From NCBI RefSeq assembly GCF_000233695.2, contig NZ_CM001488.1:1414202-1478201 (forward strand): a stretch of DNA of 64,000 nucleotides, given 5' to 3'. Position 1 is the stretch's first letter. Every line of letters begins with the position of its first letter. Of this stretch, positions 16,507 to 25,714 are shown piece after piece. The DNA is from Desulfobacter postgatei 2ac9. Its GTDB lineage: Bacteria > Desulfobacterota > Desulfobacteria > Desulfobacterales > Desulfobacteraceae. The notes under the pieces are model-generated. The model worked only from the letters and a program-made list of their open reading frames with translations, was not told where the DNA came from and made no database searches. The position numbers were made by a program, and so were the translations under genes.

Positions 16507-19002
16507 TTCCGTCTCCTTGTTTTCAGATTTTATATTTTGATCAGGATACTGTATTCCTTCATCCGGTTTAAAATATCTTAATCTCAAGGCATTGGTTACA
16601 ACTGATACAGAACTCATTGCCATGGCTGCAGCAGCAAACATCGGGTTCAATACCGGTCCTCCAAATAAATATAGAACGCCTGCTGCCACGGGAATCCCCG
16701 CTGTATTGTAGGCAAATGCCCAAAACAGATTCTCTTTTATATTCCGTAAAGTCGCCCGGCTCAGTTGTATTGCTGTCACAACGCCACTCAGGCTGTTCTG
16801 CATTAAAACAATACCTGCAGATTCCATAGCCACATCGGTTCCAGATCCAATTGCGAATCCAATATCTGACTGAGCCAATGCAGGTGCATCGTTTATACCA
16901 TCGCCAACCATAGCCACAAACGAGCCGTCAGCTTGAAGTTGTTTAACGTTCTCCGCTTTTTCGCCAGGCATGACCTGCGATACGACTTCATCTATTTTCA
17001 CCTGTTTTGCTATGGCGGCAGCCGTTAGTTTGTTGTCACCGGTCAGCATTACCGTTTTAATTCCCATCTTGTGGAGTTTTGCAATGGCATCCGCTGAATC
17101 GGATTTCACGACGTCTGCAACCGCAATGATACCGGCTAATTTCCCATCCAATGCCAAATACATGACTGTTTTACCTTCCTTAGATAAGATGTCGGCTTCT
17201 GGAATATCGTTTGCAGAGATATTATTTTCAGTCATGAATTCAATATTACCAAGCATCAGATTTCTATCATTTACTTTTGCCCGAATGCCCCGGCCTGCCA
17301 CTGCAGCAAAATCGTTCAGCTGATGGAAGGGCGTATCCAGCTTTTCATATTCTTTTACAATGGCGGCACCTAAAGAATGTTCAGATCCTTTTTCTGCTGA
17401 TGCTGAAAACTGTAAAACGTCATTTTTTTCAAAACCGTTAAATGCGATAACATCGGTCACCTTTGGTTCACCCTCTGTGATAGTGCCGGTTTTATCAAAC
17501 ACAATGGTTTTAACCCGGCTGGCGATTTCCAAAGGTTGACCACCCTTGATCAAAATACCCAGAGAAGCCCCCCGTCCCGTACCGACCATAATTGCCGTTG
17601 GCGTTGCAAGTCCCAAGGCGCAGGGGCAGGCAATCACAAGTACTGCAATAAAAATTTTCAGCGCAAAGCTTATTTCTGCACCGCCGATAAACCAGGCACT
17701 ACTTGAAACCAGGGCGATACCAATAACCACCGGAACAAAATAGCCGGCAATGATATCAGCCATTCTTGCAATAGGCGCCTTACTCCCCTGGGCCTCCTCA
17801 ACCAACTGAATGATCTGGGCAAGCGCTGTTTCTTTGCCGACTCGGTCTGCGCGGTAACGAATCGTTCCGGTCTGATTCATGCTGGCACCAGTAACGGTAT
17901 CTCCAGCTGTTTTGTCAACCGGGATACTTTCCCCTGTTAACATAGATTCATCGACCGATGTGCGTCCCTCAAGGACAGTGCCGTCCACAGCAATTTTTTC
18001 TCCAGGCTTTGCCAACAGCACATCACCTGGAACAACTTGCTCAATCGGCACAATGGATTCCTTACCCTCTTTCACAAGGATAGCTGTTTTAGGCTGCAAC
18101 CCCATCAGTTTTTTTATCGCACCTGATGTTTTGCCTTTGCTGACAGCCTCCATATATTTTCCAACCTTGATTAATGCGATGATCACCCCGGCAGTTTCAT
18201 AATACAGGTGCATCACAAGGTCCGTCCTGCCTGTCAGTATCAAGACGGTATTAAACGCACTGTAAACGATAGCTGAGGTTGTACCTATGGCGATCAGAGA
18301 ATCCATATTTGGATGCCCCCTGAAAAGGGCAGGATACCCTTTAACATAAAAATGGAGACCGCAAAAAATTATGGGAATCGTGAGGAATAGTTGACTCACA
18401 GCAAACGTTTTCGGGCTGTGCATCGGACTGATAAAGTCCGGAAGGGGAATGCCGACCATCTCAAGCATGGCAATAAGAAGCAATGGAATCGCAAAACCTA
18501 TGGAAACAACAAGGCTGGTAAATTGCCGTTTAAGTTCTATGTTTTTCTTATTTTCAGACTCTTCTTCACCGGCTTCCACAAGTTGGTAGCCTGCTGTTTC
18601 AACCACATGGAAAATATCAGAAAGATCCAGTTCATTATCTGAAAAAGTTATACGGACTTTCTCGGTTGCCAAATTAACTGTTGCCGATTTTATCCCTTTC
18701 ACATCGGCAATTGCATCTTCTACTCTCTTTACACATGCTGCGCAGGTCATCCCTTTGACGCCAAACGTCTTTGAATTTTCCGTCTTCTCAGGATATCCTT
18801 CGTATCCTGCTTTCTTTATTGCTGCTGTTAGATCCTCTATTTTAAATTTTTCAGGTTGGTATGAAACTTTCAACTTTTCTGTCGCAAAATTTACCGAAGC
18901 GTCTTTAACGCCCGGCACCTCTTTTGCGGCATTTTCGACATGACGAACGCATGCGCCGCATGTCATGCCATTGATATCTAATAGTTGGGTCTTAATACTC
19001 AT
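16285..19002 (-). CDS. copA: Copper-translocating P-type ATPase with C-terminal CopZ-like domain
   Basis: 905-residue P1B-ATPase exporting Cu(I) from the cytoplasm. It has two N-terminal metal-binding HMA domains (GMTCGAC near residue 13 and GMTCAAC near 82), eight membrane helices, the actuator TGES, the transport motif CPC ([12 protein letters not shown]), phosphorylation DKTGT and hinge [10 protein letters not shown]. Unusually, a third HMA domain (GMSCMHC, about residues 840-846) is joined at the C terminus after a short charged linker. This last part may also be made separately from an internal start at 16506. Upstream, separated by 14 bp, is the CsoR repressor gene in the same operon. 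Confidence 0.95.
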   Translation of the reverse strand: MSIKTQLLDINGMTCGACVRHVENAAKEVPGVKDASVNFATEKLKVSYQPEKFKIEDLTAAIKKAGYEGYPEKTENSKTFGVKGMTCAACVKRVEDAIADVKGIKSATVNLATEKVRITFSDNELDLSDIFHVVETAGYQLVEAGEEESENKKNIELKRQFTSLVVSIGFAIPLLLIAMLEMVGIPLPDFISPMHSPKTFAVSQLFLTIPIIFCGLHFYVKGYPALFRGHPNMDSLIAIGTTSAIVYSAFNTVLILTGRTDLVMHLYYETAGVIIALIKVGKYMEAVSKGKTSGAIKKLMGLQPKTAILVKEGKESIVPIEQVVPGDVLLAKPGEKIAVDGTVLEGRTSVDESMLTGESIPVDKTAGDTVTGASMNQTGTIRYRADRVGKETALAQIIQLVEEAQGSKAPIARMADIIAGYFVPVVIGIALVSSSAWFIGGAEISFALKIFIAVLVIACPCALGLATPTAIMVGTGRGASLGILIKGGQPLEIASRVKTIVFDKTGTITEGEPKVTDVIAFNGFEKNDVLQFSASAEKGSEHSLGAAIVKEYEKLDTPFHQLNDFAAVAGRGIRAKVNDRNLMLGNIEFMTENNISANDIPEADILSKEGKTVMYLALDGKLAGIIAVADVVKSDSADAIAKLHKMGIKTVMLTGDNKLTAAAIAKQVKIDEVVSQVMPGEKAENVKQLQADGSFVAMVGDGINDAPALAQSDIGFAIGSGTDVAMESAGIVLMQNSLSGVVTAIQLSRATLRNIKENLFWAFAYNTAGIPVAAGVLYLFGGPVLNPMFAAAAMAMSSVSVVTNALRLRYFKPDEGIQYPDQNIKSENKETEMKTKINIDGMSCMHCAKTVTEKLNGVEGIFSTTVNLEEKHAIVDSNSPVDEALVTQVITDAGYKVLGIEAHKQ

Positions 19003-19016
19003 AATGACCCCCCTTT

Positions 19017-19286
19017 TTATATTCGCTTGCTTAAGAGCTGCATTAATTCTTCAATCTTTTCTAAAATATCGTTTTCATTTTTTGACTGCACTGCATGCAT
19101 TAAGCAATGCTGCATATGTGATTTGAGTATCTCCTGCTCGACTTTGTGAACAGCCGCTTTAACTGCTTTGAGCTGAGTTAAAATGTCAACACAGTACCGG
19201 CGGTCCTCTACCATTTTTTTGATACCTTTAATCTGTCCTTCAATACGATTTAAACTGGGTATCTGGTCTTTATATCCGGGGTTCAT
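19017..19286 (-). CDS. csoR: CsoR-family copper-sensing repressor
   Basis: 89-residue all-helical repressor of the CsoR/FrmR (DUF156) family. The Cu(I) ligands are in place: Cys32 (RRYCVDI), His57 and Cys61 (SHMQHC), with the same spacing as the C-H-C triad of CsoR, which argues for copper and against formaldehyde (FrmR). Basic residues in [14 protein letters not shown] line the DNA face. It is the first gene of the operon with copA and probably represses itself through the inverted repeat upstream; Cu(I) binding would release the DNA. Confidence 0.9.
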   Translation of the reverse strand: MNPGYKDQIPSLNRIEGQIKGIKKMVEDRRYCVDILTQLKAVKAAVHKVEQEILKSHMQHCLMHAVQSKNENDILEKIEELMQLLSKRI

Positions 19287-19315
19287 GTGCCTCCTTTATA
19301 ATTGATATGTCATAC

Positions 19316-19343
19316 CATATACTATGCCCTGGTAGGGTATATG
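19316..19343 (-). promoter_or_regulatory. Candidate CsoR operator
   Basis: CATATAC at 19316-19322 and GTATATG at 19337-19343 form an inverted repeat around a G/C-containing core (TATGCCCTGGTAGG), 30 bp before the csoR start. CsoR sites are GC-cored pseudo-palindromes near the promoter, which fits. Confidence 0.55.
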
Positions 19344-19561
19344 TCAAGGTCGGCATTTCCCATGTGTTCTTTGTAGGTTCTCAATAGACTTCGATGGTGT
19401 GATCTTTAATTATAGCTTATATATCAATCAAGTCATCCAGCATCATATCCATGATATGGTGCCTAATAATTATCCGCCTTCTGCCTAAAAATTAACCAGT
19501 CAATTTTAATTAAGATCTCAAAAACATGGACATTGCATGTGATATCAGCATGATACAGTTT

Positions 19562-19577
19562 TGGCATAGTTGTTGAA
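19562..19577 (+). promoter_or_regulatory. Possible sigma54 promoter of the ZraP-like gene
   Basis: TGGCAT-N5-TTGA at 19562-19576 resembles the sigma54 consensus TGGCAC-N5-TTGC with the right spacing but a mismatch at the -12 C. It is 65 bp before the ZraP-like gene. A ZraR-like sigma54 activator is encoded nearby, and in enterobacteria zraP is transcribed this way. The rest of 19344-19640 shows no further site I can support. Confidence 0.35.
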
Positions 19578-19640
19578 TTATACAATTACAAATGCGTTGG
19601 CATTGATTTTAGCAACCCAAATATAAAGGAGTTTATAGAC

Positions 19641-20114
19641 ATGACTAATCATTCAATCAAAAAAGTTTTTATTCTCGGAACCATCCTTCTTCTTACCGGT
19701 TTTGCAGCCTATGCATTTGCCCATGGCAGTGGCTATAACATGGGGGGCGGCTATCACAGAGGTGGTTACGGCATGATGAATGGCTCCCATATGGGCGGCC
19801 ACATGTGGAATGATCTGTCCGTGGAAGATCAGCAGATGATGCACGACCAGATGAATAAATTTTTCTCAGAAACTCAGGAGGTTAGAAGTGAATATTACCA
19901 GAAACGCGTCGAATTGAATAAGGAATATTCAAAGCCTGAGAAAGACCAGGCTAAAATAGACGCGTTAGAAAAAGAACTGTTTGATCTGTCTTCAAAGATT
20001 GAAAAAAAACGTTTTGACCATAAAAGAGAAATGCAGAAGCTTTTTTCTGACAAAGCCCCTGGTTTTAATTACGGCATGGGCAGGGGTGGACACGGATACG
20101 GCGGCTGTTTCTAA
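19641..20114 (+). CDS. Periplasmic metal-binding stress protein, ZraP/Spy-like
   Basis: 157 residues. The signal peptide (IKKVFILGTILLLTGFAAYAFA) is followed by a Gly/Met/His-rich segment (GYNMGGGYHRGGYGMMNGSH) and a helical heavy-metal-resistance domain (about residues 55-135) made of charged coiled-coil helices, ending in another Gly/His/Tyr-rich tail with a final Cys. ZraP proteins are periplasmic zinc-binding chaperones that also dampen the ZraS sensor. The nearby kinase/regulator pair (21443-24567) supports a ZraPSR-like circuit. Ribosome site AAAGGAG precedes the ATG. Confidence 0.85.
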   Translation: MTNHSIKKVFILGTILLLTGFAAYAFAHGSGYNMGGGYHRGGYGMMNGSHMGGHMWNDLSVEDQQMMHDQMNKFFSETQEVRSEYYQKRVELNKEYSKPEKDQAKIDALEKELFDLSSKIEKKRFDHKREMQKLFSDKAPGFNYGMGRGGHGYGGCF

Positions 20115-20219
20115 ACATTGATCACAATGTCGGGGTATACGTTTGACCTTACCCCGGCATTTAGTCTTTGGTTAAGTCGCCTGAGGAGAGCTTCAATACT
20201 AAAATGAAAGCAGGTGAAG

Positions 20220-20537
20220 ATGATGAAAAATATAATTTCCCTTGGCATATGGGTATTAGCCATACTATTTGTATTTACAGGAAGTTCCATTGCCGGATGG
20301 GGTAACACCCAGGCCTTCTATCCAGGCGCTCACATGATGGGCGGCGGATATATGGGCTGGTCGATGATTTTTTTCTGGGTAATCCTTCTGGTTATATTAA
20401 TCCTTGTTGTCCGGTGGATAATTAAGCTGAGCCAGTCAGACAATGCCCATCAGACCGCGTTGGATTTATTGAAAAAACGATTGGCAAATGGTGAAATTGA
20501 TATCGAAGAATTTAAAGAAAAAAGCAAATTTTTATGA
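20220..20537 (+). CDS. Small membrane protein with SHOCT domain
   Basis: About 105 residues. There is an N-terminal hydrophobic segment, a short Gly/Met-rich loop (YPGAHMMGGGYMGWS), a second membrane helix (IFFWVILLVILILVVRWII) and a C-terminal SHOCT motif (ALDLLKKRLANGEIDIEEF). ATG at 20220 (or 20223) is preferred to GTG 20214 because AGCAGGTGAAG serves as ribosome site. The Met-rich loop and its place next to the ZraP-like gene suggest a role in metal or envelope stress; no activity is known. Confidence 0.75.
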   Translation: MMKNIISLGIWVLAILFVFTGSSIAGWGNTQAFYPGAHMMGGGYMGWSMIFFWVILLVILILVVRWIIKLSQSDNAHQTALDLLKKRLANGEIDIEEFKEKSKFL

Positions 20538-20589
20538 CCATCCCTTCATTATTAAAGTTACCACTACCAGAATTAAAGTTATCTGTATT

Positions 20590-21072
20590 TCATTTGACCG
20601 GGATGTTACTGGAACCTGAAGAGACGATCTCCGTAATTTCCGGGACCAGTCCCTGGTCTGAATTCATGCGCTCGGATATTTTCCGGACAATGTAAAATCC
20701 GAAAACAAGACTGACAAATCCACCAATTATGGCTGAGAGGCTGTTGTCGATGGTCAAAAAATCCCCAAGAGAAGACCCGACAAAGGCCCCTGCAATCAGG
20801 AAAATAACTGGGATCAAATAAAAAGCGGCAGCCCCTTTCATGATTTTTGCCCGGCTCATACTGACCGTAACAATGTCCCCTTCCTCAGCACCTTTGGAAT
20901 TGTGAACCCTGGCTTTTATTTTCGTTCCTGTCAGACAGGAGCGGCACTTGTCCACCTTCCTTGTATCACACCCTGAACAGGCACTTTTTCGATCCATGAC
21001 GACCTGTGCAAATCCGTTCTTTTCTTTTTTAATAACAAGCCCTCTTGTATGCATCATATCTTCTTTTTTCAT
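20590..21072 (-). CDS. RseC/MucC family membrane protein
   Basis: 160 residues. The N-terminal part has the four-Cys cluster of RseC (CSGCDTRKVDKCRSCLTG), a hydrophilic beta region, then two membrane helices (GAAAFYLIPVIFLIAGAFVG and SLSAIIGGFVSLVFGFYIV). RseC proteins modulate sigma-E signalling or SoxR reduction through the Rsx/Rnf complex; neither is adjacent here. ATG at 21072 follows AAAGGAGA. A relic of a P-type ATPase end lies directly upstream and overlaps the start. Confidence 0.85.
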   Translation of the reverse strand: MKKEDMMHTRGLVIKKEKNGFAQVVMDRKSACSGCDTRKVDKCRSCLTGTKIKARVHNSKGAEEGDIVTVSMSRAKIMKGAAAFYLIPVIFLIAGAFVGSSLGDFLTIDNSLSAIIGGFVSLVFGFYIVRKISERMNSDQGLVPEITEIVSSGSSNIPVK

Positions 21073-21190
21073 TGTTCGTCTCCTTTGCGTTGTACAGTCT
21101 TAAACTGTTTGTGACCACGGATATGCTGCTTGCTGCTATGCCAAGGGCTGCAAGATTAGGATGCAACTGCCTTAAAAATTCCGGGAACAT
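21029..21190 (-). pseudogene. C-terminal relic of a heavy-metal P-type ATPase
   Basis: A 53-codon frame reads HPNLAALGIAASSISVVTNS and then LRLYNAK. This matches the extreme C-terminus of P1B-ATPases; compare [17 protein letters not shown] in the copA of this window. Nothing of the rest of the ATPase remains. It overlaps the start of the rseC gene in another frame, and its last codons now provide that gene's ribosome site. Confidence 0.6.
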
Positions 21191-21442
21191 GTCAAAATAT
21201 TTATGATTACTTTTAATACGATAAAGAGCAAGACACGTGCCGCCTTATATTTTTCATTCAACAATTTTAAATAAAATAGAATATTGATCTTTGAGCTTGA
21301 TGGGTTTTTATTTGATTAAGAAAGAGTGGATAATTTTTAGCCACTGATTTGGATAAAATATAGCCATCCTTATATTTTAAAATCTGTAATCAAGCATATC
21401 CTTTGCTGGATGGGATCAAGGGTATCAACCACCATCTCACAA
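21191..21442. other. Intergenic region without recognised elements
   Basis: AT-rich, about 250 bp between the ATPase relic and the stop of the sigma54 regulator. No gene, clear terminator or operator is visible. Confidence 0.5.
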
Positions 21443-22819
21443 TTAATCCATGACGCCGTATTCTTTGAGTTTTAGGTGAAGGGTCCTTCTGGCTATACCT
21501 AACCGCCTGGCGGTTTCACTCTTATTGTTTCCTGTCTTTTCCAGCATTTTCAATATGGCAAGTTTTTCAATCTCGTGCAGAGATCTGTCTCCTAAATCGA
21601 TTGAATTGTTGTTGCGATTTCCGGTCTCTGACGATTCGGCGCTTTTATCTTCGATCTGGATTTCATGGGCTCCCAGATAATTCTGGGTTGAAAGTATAAC
21701 ACTTCGCTCAATTGTATTCATTAACTCCCGGACATTTCCCGGCCAGTTATGATTTGTCAGCTTGTCCATTCCATCCGGGGTGAATCCCTTAATCGGTCTG
21801 TTGTTTTTTTCAGAATAGATCTTTAAAAAATGCTGTGCAAGAAGAGGTATATCGCCAGTCCTCTGCCTTAACGGAGGAACTTTGAGAGTGATCACATTCA
21901 AGCGGTAATACAGATCCTCTCTGAAATCATCGCTGGCTATCAGGTCAACAAGGTTCTTGTTGGTTGCCGCAATTATCCTGGTATCTATTTTGATTGATCT
22001 TTCCCCGCCAACAGGAGTGATTTCTCTTTCCTGCAGTGCTCTTAGCAGTTTGACCTGCATGGACATTGATGTCTCACTGATTTCATCTAAAAAAATGCTT
22101 CCATGGTCGGCCAGTTGAAATTTCCCTTCTTTACTGCGGTTTGCGCCTGTAAAAGCGCCTTTTTCATGGCCGAATAACTCAGATTCCAGTAATGTCTCCG
22201 TAATTGCCGCACAATTGATTTTTATAAAAGGTCCATTTTTGCGATGACTGTTGTAATGAAGCGCACCAGCGATCAACTCCTTCCCTGTGCCTGATTCCCC
22301 GTTGATTAGAACCGTGGCGTCTGTCCCGGCAACCTGAGAAACGGTCTGAATCAGTTCCTTCATGGATTCATGTCTGCCAATGATATTACTGCAGTCAAAA
22401 TTTTTTCCAAGACTCTCCCTGAGCTGTAGGTTTTCTTTTTTGAGTCGGGTGTGTTCAAGAGAACGTTGGATAGTAAGTTTCAACTTGTCGAAGTCAAACG
22501 GCTTGGTCAGGTAATCGTATGCACCATTCTTCAAAGCATCTACCGCAGTTTGGACGGAAGAAAAAGCCGTCATGATAATTACGGGTATGGCAGGATTTAT
22601 TTTTTTTATTTCGGCCAGGGCAACCAGTCCGGAGACTTTTATCATTTTAATATCCATAAGAATCAGATCGTAGGGCTTTTTTTCAACCAGATTAATGGCA
22701 ACCTGCCCGTCGTCCGCTTCCTCAATGAGATACCCCCATTTGGCCAATAATGTTTTAAGCATATTCCGGTGAGTCTGATCATCATCAACAACCAGAATCG
22801 TGCTTTTGTTTTTTTTCAT
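21443..22819 (-). CDS. Sigma54-dependent response regulator (ZraR/NtrC type)
   Basis: 458 residues in three domains. The receiver (1-~120) has phospho-acceptor Asp in DLILMDIKM. The AAA+ activator domain has Walker A GESGTGKE, the sigma54-contact loop GAFTGA, Walker B IFLDEI and Arg fingers in YYRLNVITLKVPPLRQR. The C-terminal Fis-type helix-turn-helix is NNKSETARRLGIARRTLHLKLKEYG. It is transcribed right after its kinase partner (2-bp gap). By context it probably activates the ZraP-like gene under metal or envelope stress. Confidence 0.95.
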   Translation of the reverse strand: MKKNKSTILVVDDDQTHRNMLKTLLAKWGYLIEEADDGQVAINLVEKKPYDLILMDIKMIKVSGLVALAEIKKINPAIPVIIMTAFSSVQTAVDALKNGAYDYLTKPFDFDKLKLTIQRSLEHTRLKKENLQLRESLGKNFDCSNIIGRHESMKELIQTVSQVAGTDATVLINGESGTGKELIAGALHYNSHRKNGPFIKINCAAITETLLESELFGHEKGAFTGANRSKEGKFQLADHGSIFLDEISETSMSMQVKLLRALQEREITPVGGERSIKIDTRIIAATNKNLVDLIASDDFREDLYYRLNVITLKVPPLRQRTGDIPLLAQHFLKIYSEKNNRPIKGFTPDGMDKLTNHNWPGNVRELMNTIERSVILSTQNYLGAHEIQIEDKSAESSETGNRNNNSIDLGDRSLHEIEKLAILKMLEKTGNNKSETARRLGIARRTLHLKLKEYGVMD

Positions 22820-22821
22820 AT

Positions 22822-24567
22822 TCAGGATATCCTTTTGGGTAAAAAAACTTTAAATACCGTACCTTTTCCCTGTTTGCTCGAAACCTCTATTCTCCCTTTA
22901 TGAGCCTTTACGATATTATGCACGATAGACAGTCCAAGTCCTGTGCCGGAAAGCTTTGTCGTGAAATAAGGTTCAAAAATATCATGAAGTTCTTCCTGCT
23001 TTATTCCGCATCCTGTATCAGACACTTCAATAATAATGGTTTCACCAGACATTTCATTATATATTTTAATATTCAATACACCTGAATTTTCCATGGCCTG
23101 AATTGCATTGAGGCAGAGATTAAGCAATACCTGTTTCAATCTGTCCGCATCCGCATTGATCTGGGGCAGCCCAGGTTCGATAGCTGTGTTTATTTCGATA
23201 TGTTCTGCATCCGGTTCATAGGCGATCAACTGCAGGCATTCGGAAACAAGCGCGCCAACATCGACTGGACTTCCTGAAACAGCTACCGGTTTGGCAAGTT
23301 CTACCAGCTCCCCAACCACTCGATTCAGCCTGTCTACCTCTTTGGTCATCGTGTCGGCTATCGTGAAGTTTTCAGAATCAGGATCAAAAATCTCTTTGAA
23401 AAAAGTAGCGTATCCTTTCAGGGAACTCAAAGGGTTCCTTATCTCATGGGCCACGCCAGCCGCAAGCCTGCCGATTGCAGCAAGCCGTTTATTTTGTTCA
23501 ATCTCAGTTCTAAGACGATGAAGTTCTGTTTTATCACGCAGGATCAGCAGGGTGCCCAGAGAAGTTCCCTCTTTATCAAATAGCGGACTGACAATTGCTT
23601 CCAGTGTACTCTCTGACTTGTCACCTCTTTTAATTATAATCTCTTTTTCAATCAGGCCCTTTTCGCCTGGAATTGTTTCAAGCAGATGTCTGATTTCACC
23701 GGGAAGAACATTGTCGATCCCCTGTAGATTGAGATCCTGAGAGATATCCAGAATAGCTGAAGCTGCGGGATTGATTGAAATGACCCGGCTGTTCATATCA
23801 GTGGCGATCAGCCCTATCGGCATATTTTCCACAAGATTATCGGAGAATACCTGTATTCTTGAAAGAGATGATCTAGCCTGGCTGTACCGCTGAACGATAA
23901 ATACCAGGACAAACCCGGTAAACCCTATCAACGCCAGAATTATTCCCATCATTATCGCATGCTGGGTATCACTCCTGTCCGCACTTGTGATCAATTCCAT
24001 GTCAAGGCCGACAAAAATTATCGTATCTTTATACAAATCAATCTCATTGAACCAATTGCCATGCATTCTGCGATGCATGCCCATCATCAAGTTTGAGCGA
24101 TGTGATCTGTTCGTGTTTAGCGGTGAAAATTTTTTGTGTACCTCAAATACCTGATTACCGCTTTGATCTTCTATAATTCTCCATCCGGTTTTATTCTCCT
24201 TAATCACAGCCTGAAGATCCAGATCCCGGCCATACAGGTTTCCTTCTTTTTTTTTCTGATTGTGAACCAGTATTTCCCCATCCTTATTTACAATAAACAG
24301 GTAAGAAATGTCGGGCAGTGCAGCGGTTTCTGCCAGCAGATTTTCCACAGCAGTACCAGACCACCTCATATTCATCATCCCTGTATAGGTTCCGGCCTCA
24401 AATGCCCTGATCAATGCAGTGCCCTTTTCAAGCAGCAGGTTTATACTTTGCTCTTTTTGCTTGTTGATCCTGTCAATCGTCATAAAGGCGAAAATTGGGA
24501 AAAGAACAATAATCGTTCCAATGAGAATCAGGGGAGGGATGTTCGTTGTGATTTTAATTTTTTTCAT
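22822..24567 (-). CDS. Sensor histidine kinase (ZraS-like)
   Basis: 581 residues. There are two membrane helices (about residues 10-30 and 207-230) bounding a periplasmic sensor domain that carries a Met/His-rich stretch (MMGMHRRMHGNWF), a plausible metal ligand site. A PAS domain (ENMPIGLIATDMNSRVISIN), HisKA with phospho-His in GVAHEIRNPLSSL, and an ATPase domain (NLCLNAIQAM, DTGCGI, GTGLGLSI) follow. It is the upstream partner of the sigma54 regulator. The signal, zinc or copper, is an inference from the motif and the neighbours. Confidence 0.93.
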   Translation of the reverse strand: MKKIKITTNIPPLILIGTIIVLFPIFAFMTIDRINKQKEQSINLLLEKGTALIRAFEAGTYTGMMNMRWSGTAVENLLAETAALPDISYLFIVNKDGEILVHNQKKKEGNLYGRDLDLQAVIKENKTGWRIIEDQSGNQVFEVHKKFSPLNTNRSHRSNLMMGMHRRMHGNWFNEIDLYKDTIIFVGLDMELITSADRSDTQHAIMMGIILALIGFTGFVLVFIVQRYSQARSSLSRIQVFSDNLVENMPIGLIATDMNSRVISINPAASAILDISQDLNLQGIDNVLPGEIRHLLETIPGEKGLIEKEIIIKRGDKSESTLEAIVSPLFDKEGTSLGTLLILRDKTELHRLRTEIEQNKRLAAIGRLAAGVAHEIRNPLSSLKGYATFFKEIFDPDSENFTIADTMTKEVDRLNRVVGELVELAKPVAVSGSPVDVGALVSECLQLIAYEPDAEHIEINTAIEPGLPQINADADRLKQVLLNLCLNAIQAMENSGVLNIKIYNEMSGETIIIEVSDTGCGIKQEELHDIFEPYFTTKLSGTGLGLSIVHNIVKAHKGRIEVSSKQGKGTVFKVFLPKRIS

Positions 24568-24593
24568 TAAGGGCTCATGTCGCGTTTTGGGTC

Positions 24594-25271
24594 TTAGTTA
24601 ATCATCAGCTCAATAAGTGAGTGAAACAGGGATTTTCCTCGTTTACCAACATTATGAACGAACGCCAAAAATCCGAGGTAAAAAGGAAGTTTCTCCTATG
24701 AGATACCTCGATGTGGGCGAATCCAGCTTCGGAGTAATGACCAGAAGCCCTCCATTGTATTCACATGGACTTCATAAAATCCGTCTCCATCGTCATCTCT
24801 GCTATATTCACCGGCTCCATGCTTCACATTTTCATGATCATAAACCCATTCGTCCAAACGGTCATAAATGGCAGACTCATCGGTGTAGACCAATGTTCCT
24901 GGTTGTATAGTGGCCCTTATCAAAGGCTCAATGGTGGTCTGCCGGACATTGGGGCGCATTTGAATCACAACCTGCCCACACCGTTGTATCATCCCGAAAA
25001 TAGGTGGCTTCTCTTTTTCCTGCGTACCACGCTCTATAGCACCTTTTAATCGGTTACGGCGACCATCTCGACGTTTTTTTGATACAGCCTCGGGGTTGCC
25101 TTTGTGCTCTGCAACGATATATATACACCTCATCGCACTCAACCTCTTCCTGAAGGGTTATCTGAGGCTTTTTTTTACCACGCCTTCGCGTAGTTGAGTA
25201 GCCATATTGTGAATAGCTCCACGATTAAGATCCAACTCTGAGTGTAATTGCACATTGGGAAAATATATCAT
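24594..25271 (-). pseudogene. IS1595-type transposase pseudogene
   Basis: Minus-strand coding remnants of an ISXO2/IS1595 transposase: PIFGMIQRCGQVVIQMRPNV, VYTDES, YDHENVKHGAGEY, and NTMEGFWSLLRSWI. It is disabled twice. There is a frameshift in the ATATAT run near 25125, where VECDEVYI should flow into VAEHKGNPEAV. A TAG at 24696-24698 interrupts GIS|EKLPFYLGFLAFVHNVG before the true C-terminus (stop 24594). The N-terminal part continues to about 25271 (NRGAIHNMATQLREG). No matching terminal repeats could be found. Confidence 0.85.
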
Positions 25272-25516
25272 TAAAGGACTTTTATCACTACAGCGACACT
25301 TGTTTTTTCATACAAAAAAAAAGGGGGGGGGGAATCACCACATTTTAGCTGATTTAAAGCTATAAAATACTCCATCGACAGAGGCGATTTCGGAAGTGTC
25401 GCTGTAGTGTTATCATACAAAAACGTAATACCCAAAAAAGGATGACATGAAAAAAGCATCATGGGTTGGTGTCTGACAATCAAAATCCTAAACAAAGGAT
25501 AGCTCCCAAATTCACC
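25264..25516. repeat. Dispersed repeat, copy B (split by an insertion)
   Basis: Second copy of the repeat at 2087-2213, sharing ATCAAAATCCTAAACAAAGG and flanks, but interrupted at 25286-25413 by a 124-bp inverted-repeat element plus a duplicated TTAT. Without the insert the copy is about 125 bp. Confidence 0.75.
25286..25409. mobile_element. 124-bp MITE-like element with 16-bp terminal inverted repeats
   Basis: Ends CACTACAGCGACACTT (25286-25301) and AAGTGTCGCTGTAGTG (25394-25409) are perfect inverted repeats. TTAT flanks both sides (25282-25285, 25410-25413), as a 4-bp target duplication would. The related repeat at 2087-2213 shows the same site unoccupied. The inside is non-coding and contains a striking A-run followed by a G-run near 25312-25331. 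The parent transposon is not in the window. Confidence 0.85.
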
Positions 25517-25584
25517 TATGCGTATATTGGTTAAAGGTCATAACCTCTGCCTCAAAAAAAATGAATAATTTTGATCGATAATGC

Positions 25585-25635
25585 ATTGACATATATCAAG
25601 TTCTCTCTTTTTTTGAGAACTTGATATATGTCAAT
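25585..25635. promoter_or_regulatory. Perfect 21-bp inverted repeat carrying two FNR-like boxes
   Basis: Left arm 25585-25605 starts ATTGACATATATCAAG. The right arm 25615-25635 is its exact reverse complement. The loop is nine bases, T-rich. Each arm contains TTGACATATATCAA/TTGATATATGTCAA, close to the Crp/Fnr consensus TTGAT-N4-ATCAA. It lies 80 bp before the cupin gene, so it could be a double operator; in RNA it would form a very stable hairpin. Confidence 0.6.
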
Positions 25636-25714
25636 GAAACAACCCGGTATTTCCGATAAGAAAGAGTCAGCATGACAATTTAAAACAAAGACAATAAATG
25701 TGAAAGGGAAAAAC

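Noticed and set aside
19578-19610. Alternative sigma54 site at GTTGGCATTGATTTTAGC
   Set aside because: The spacing between the GG and GC elements is one base too long.
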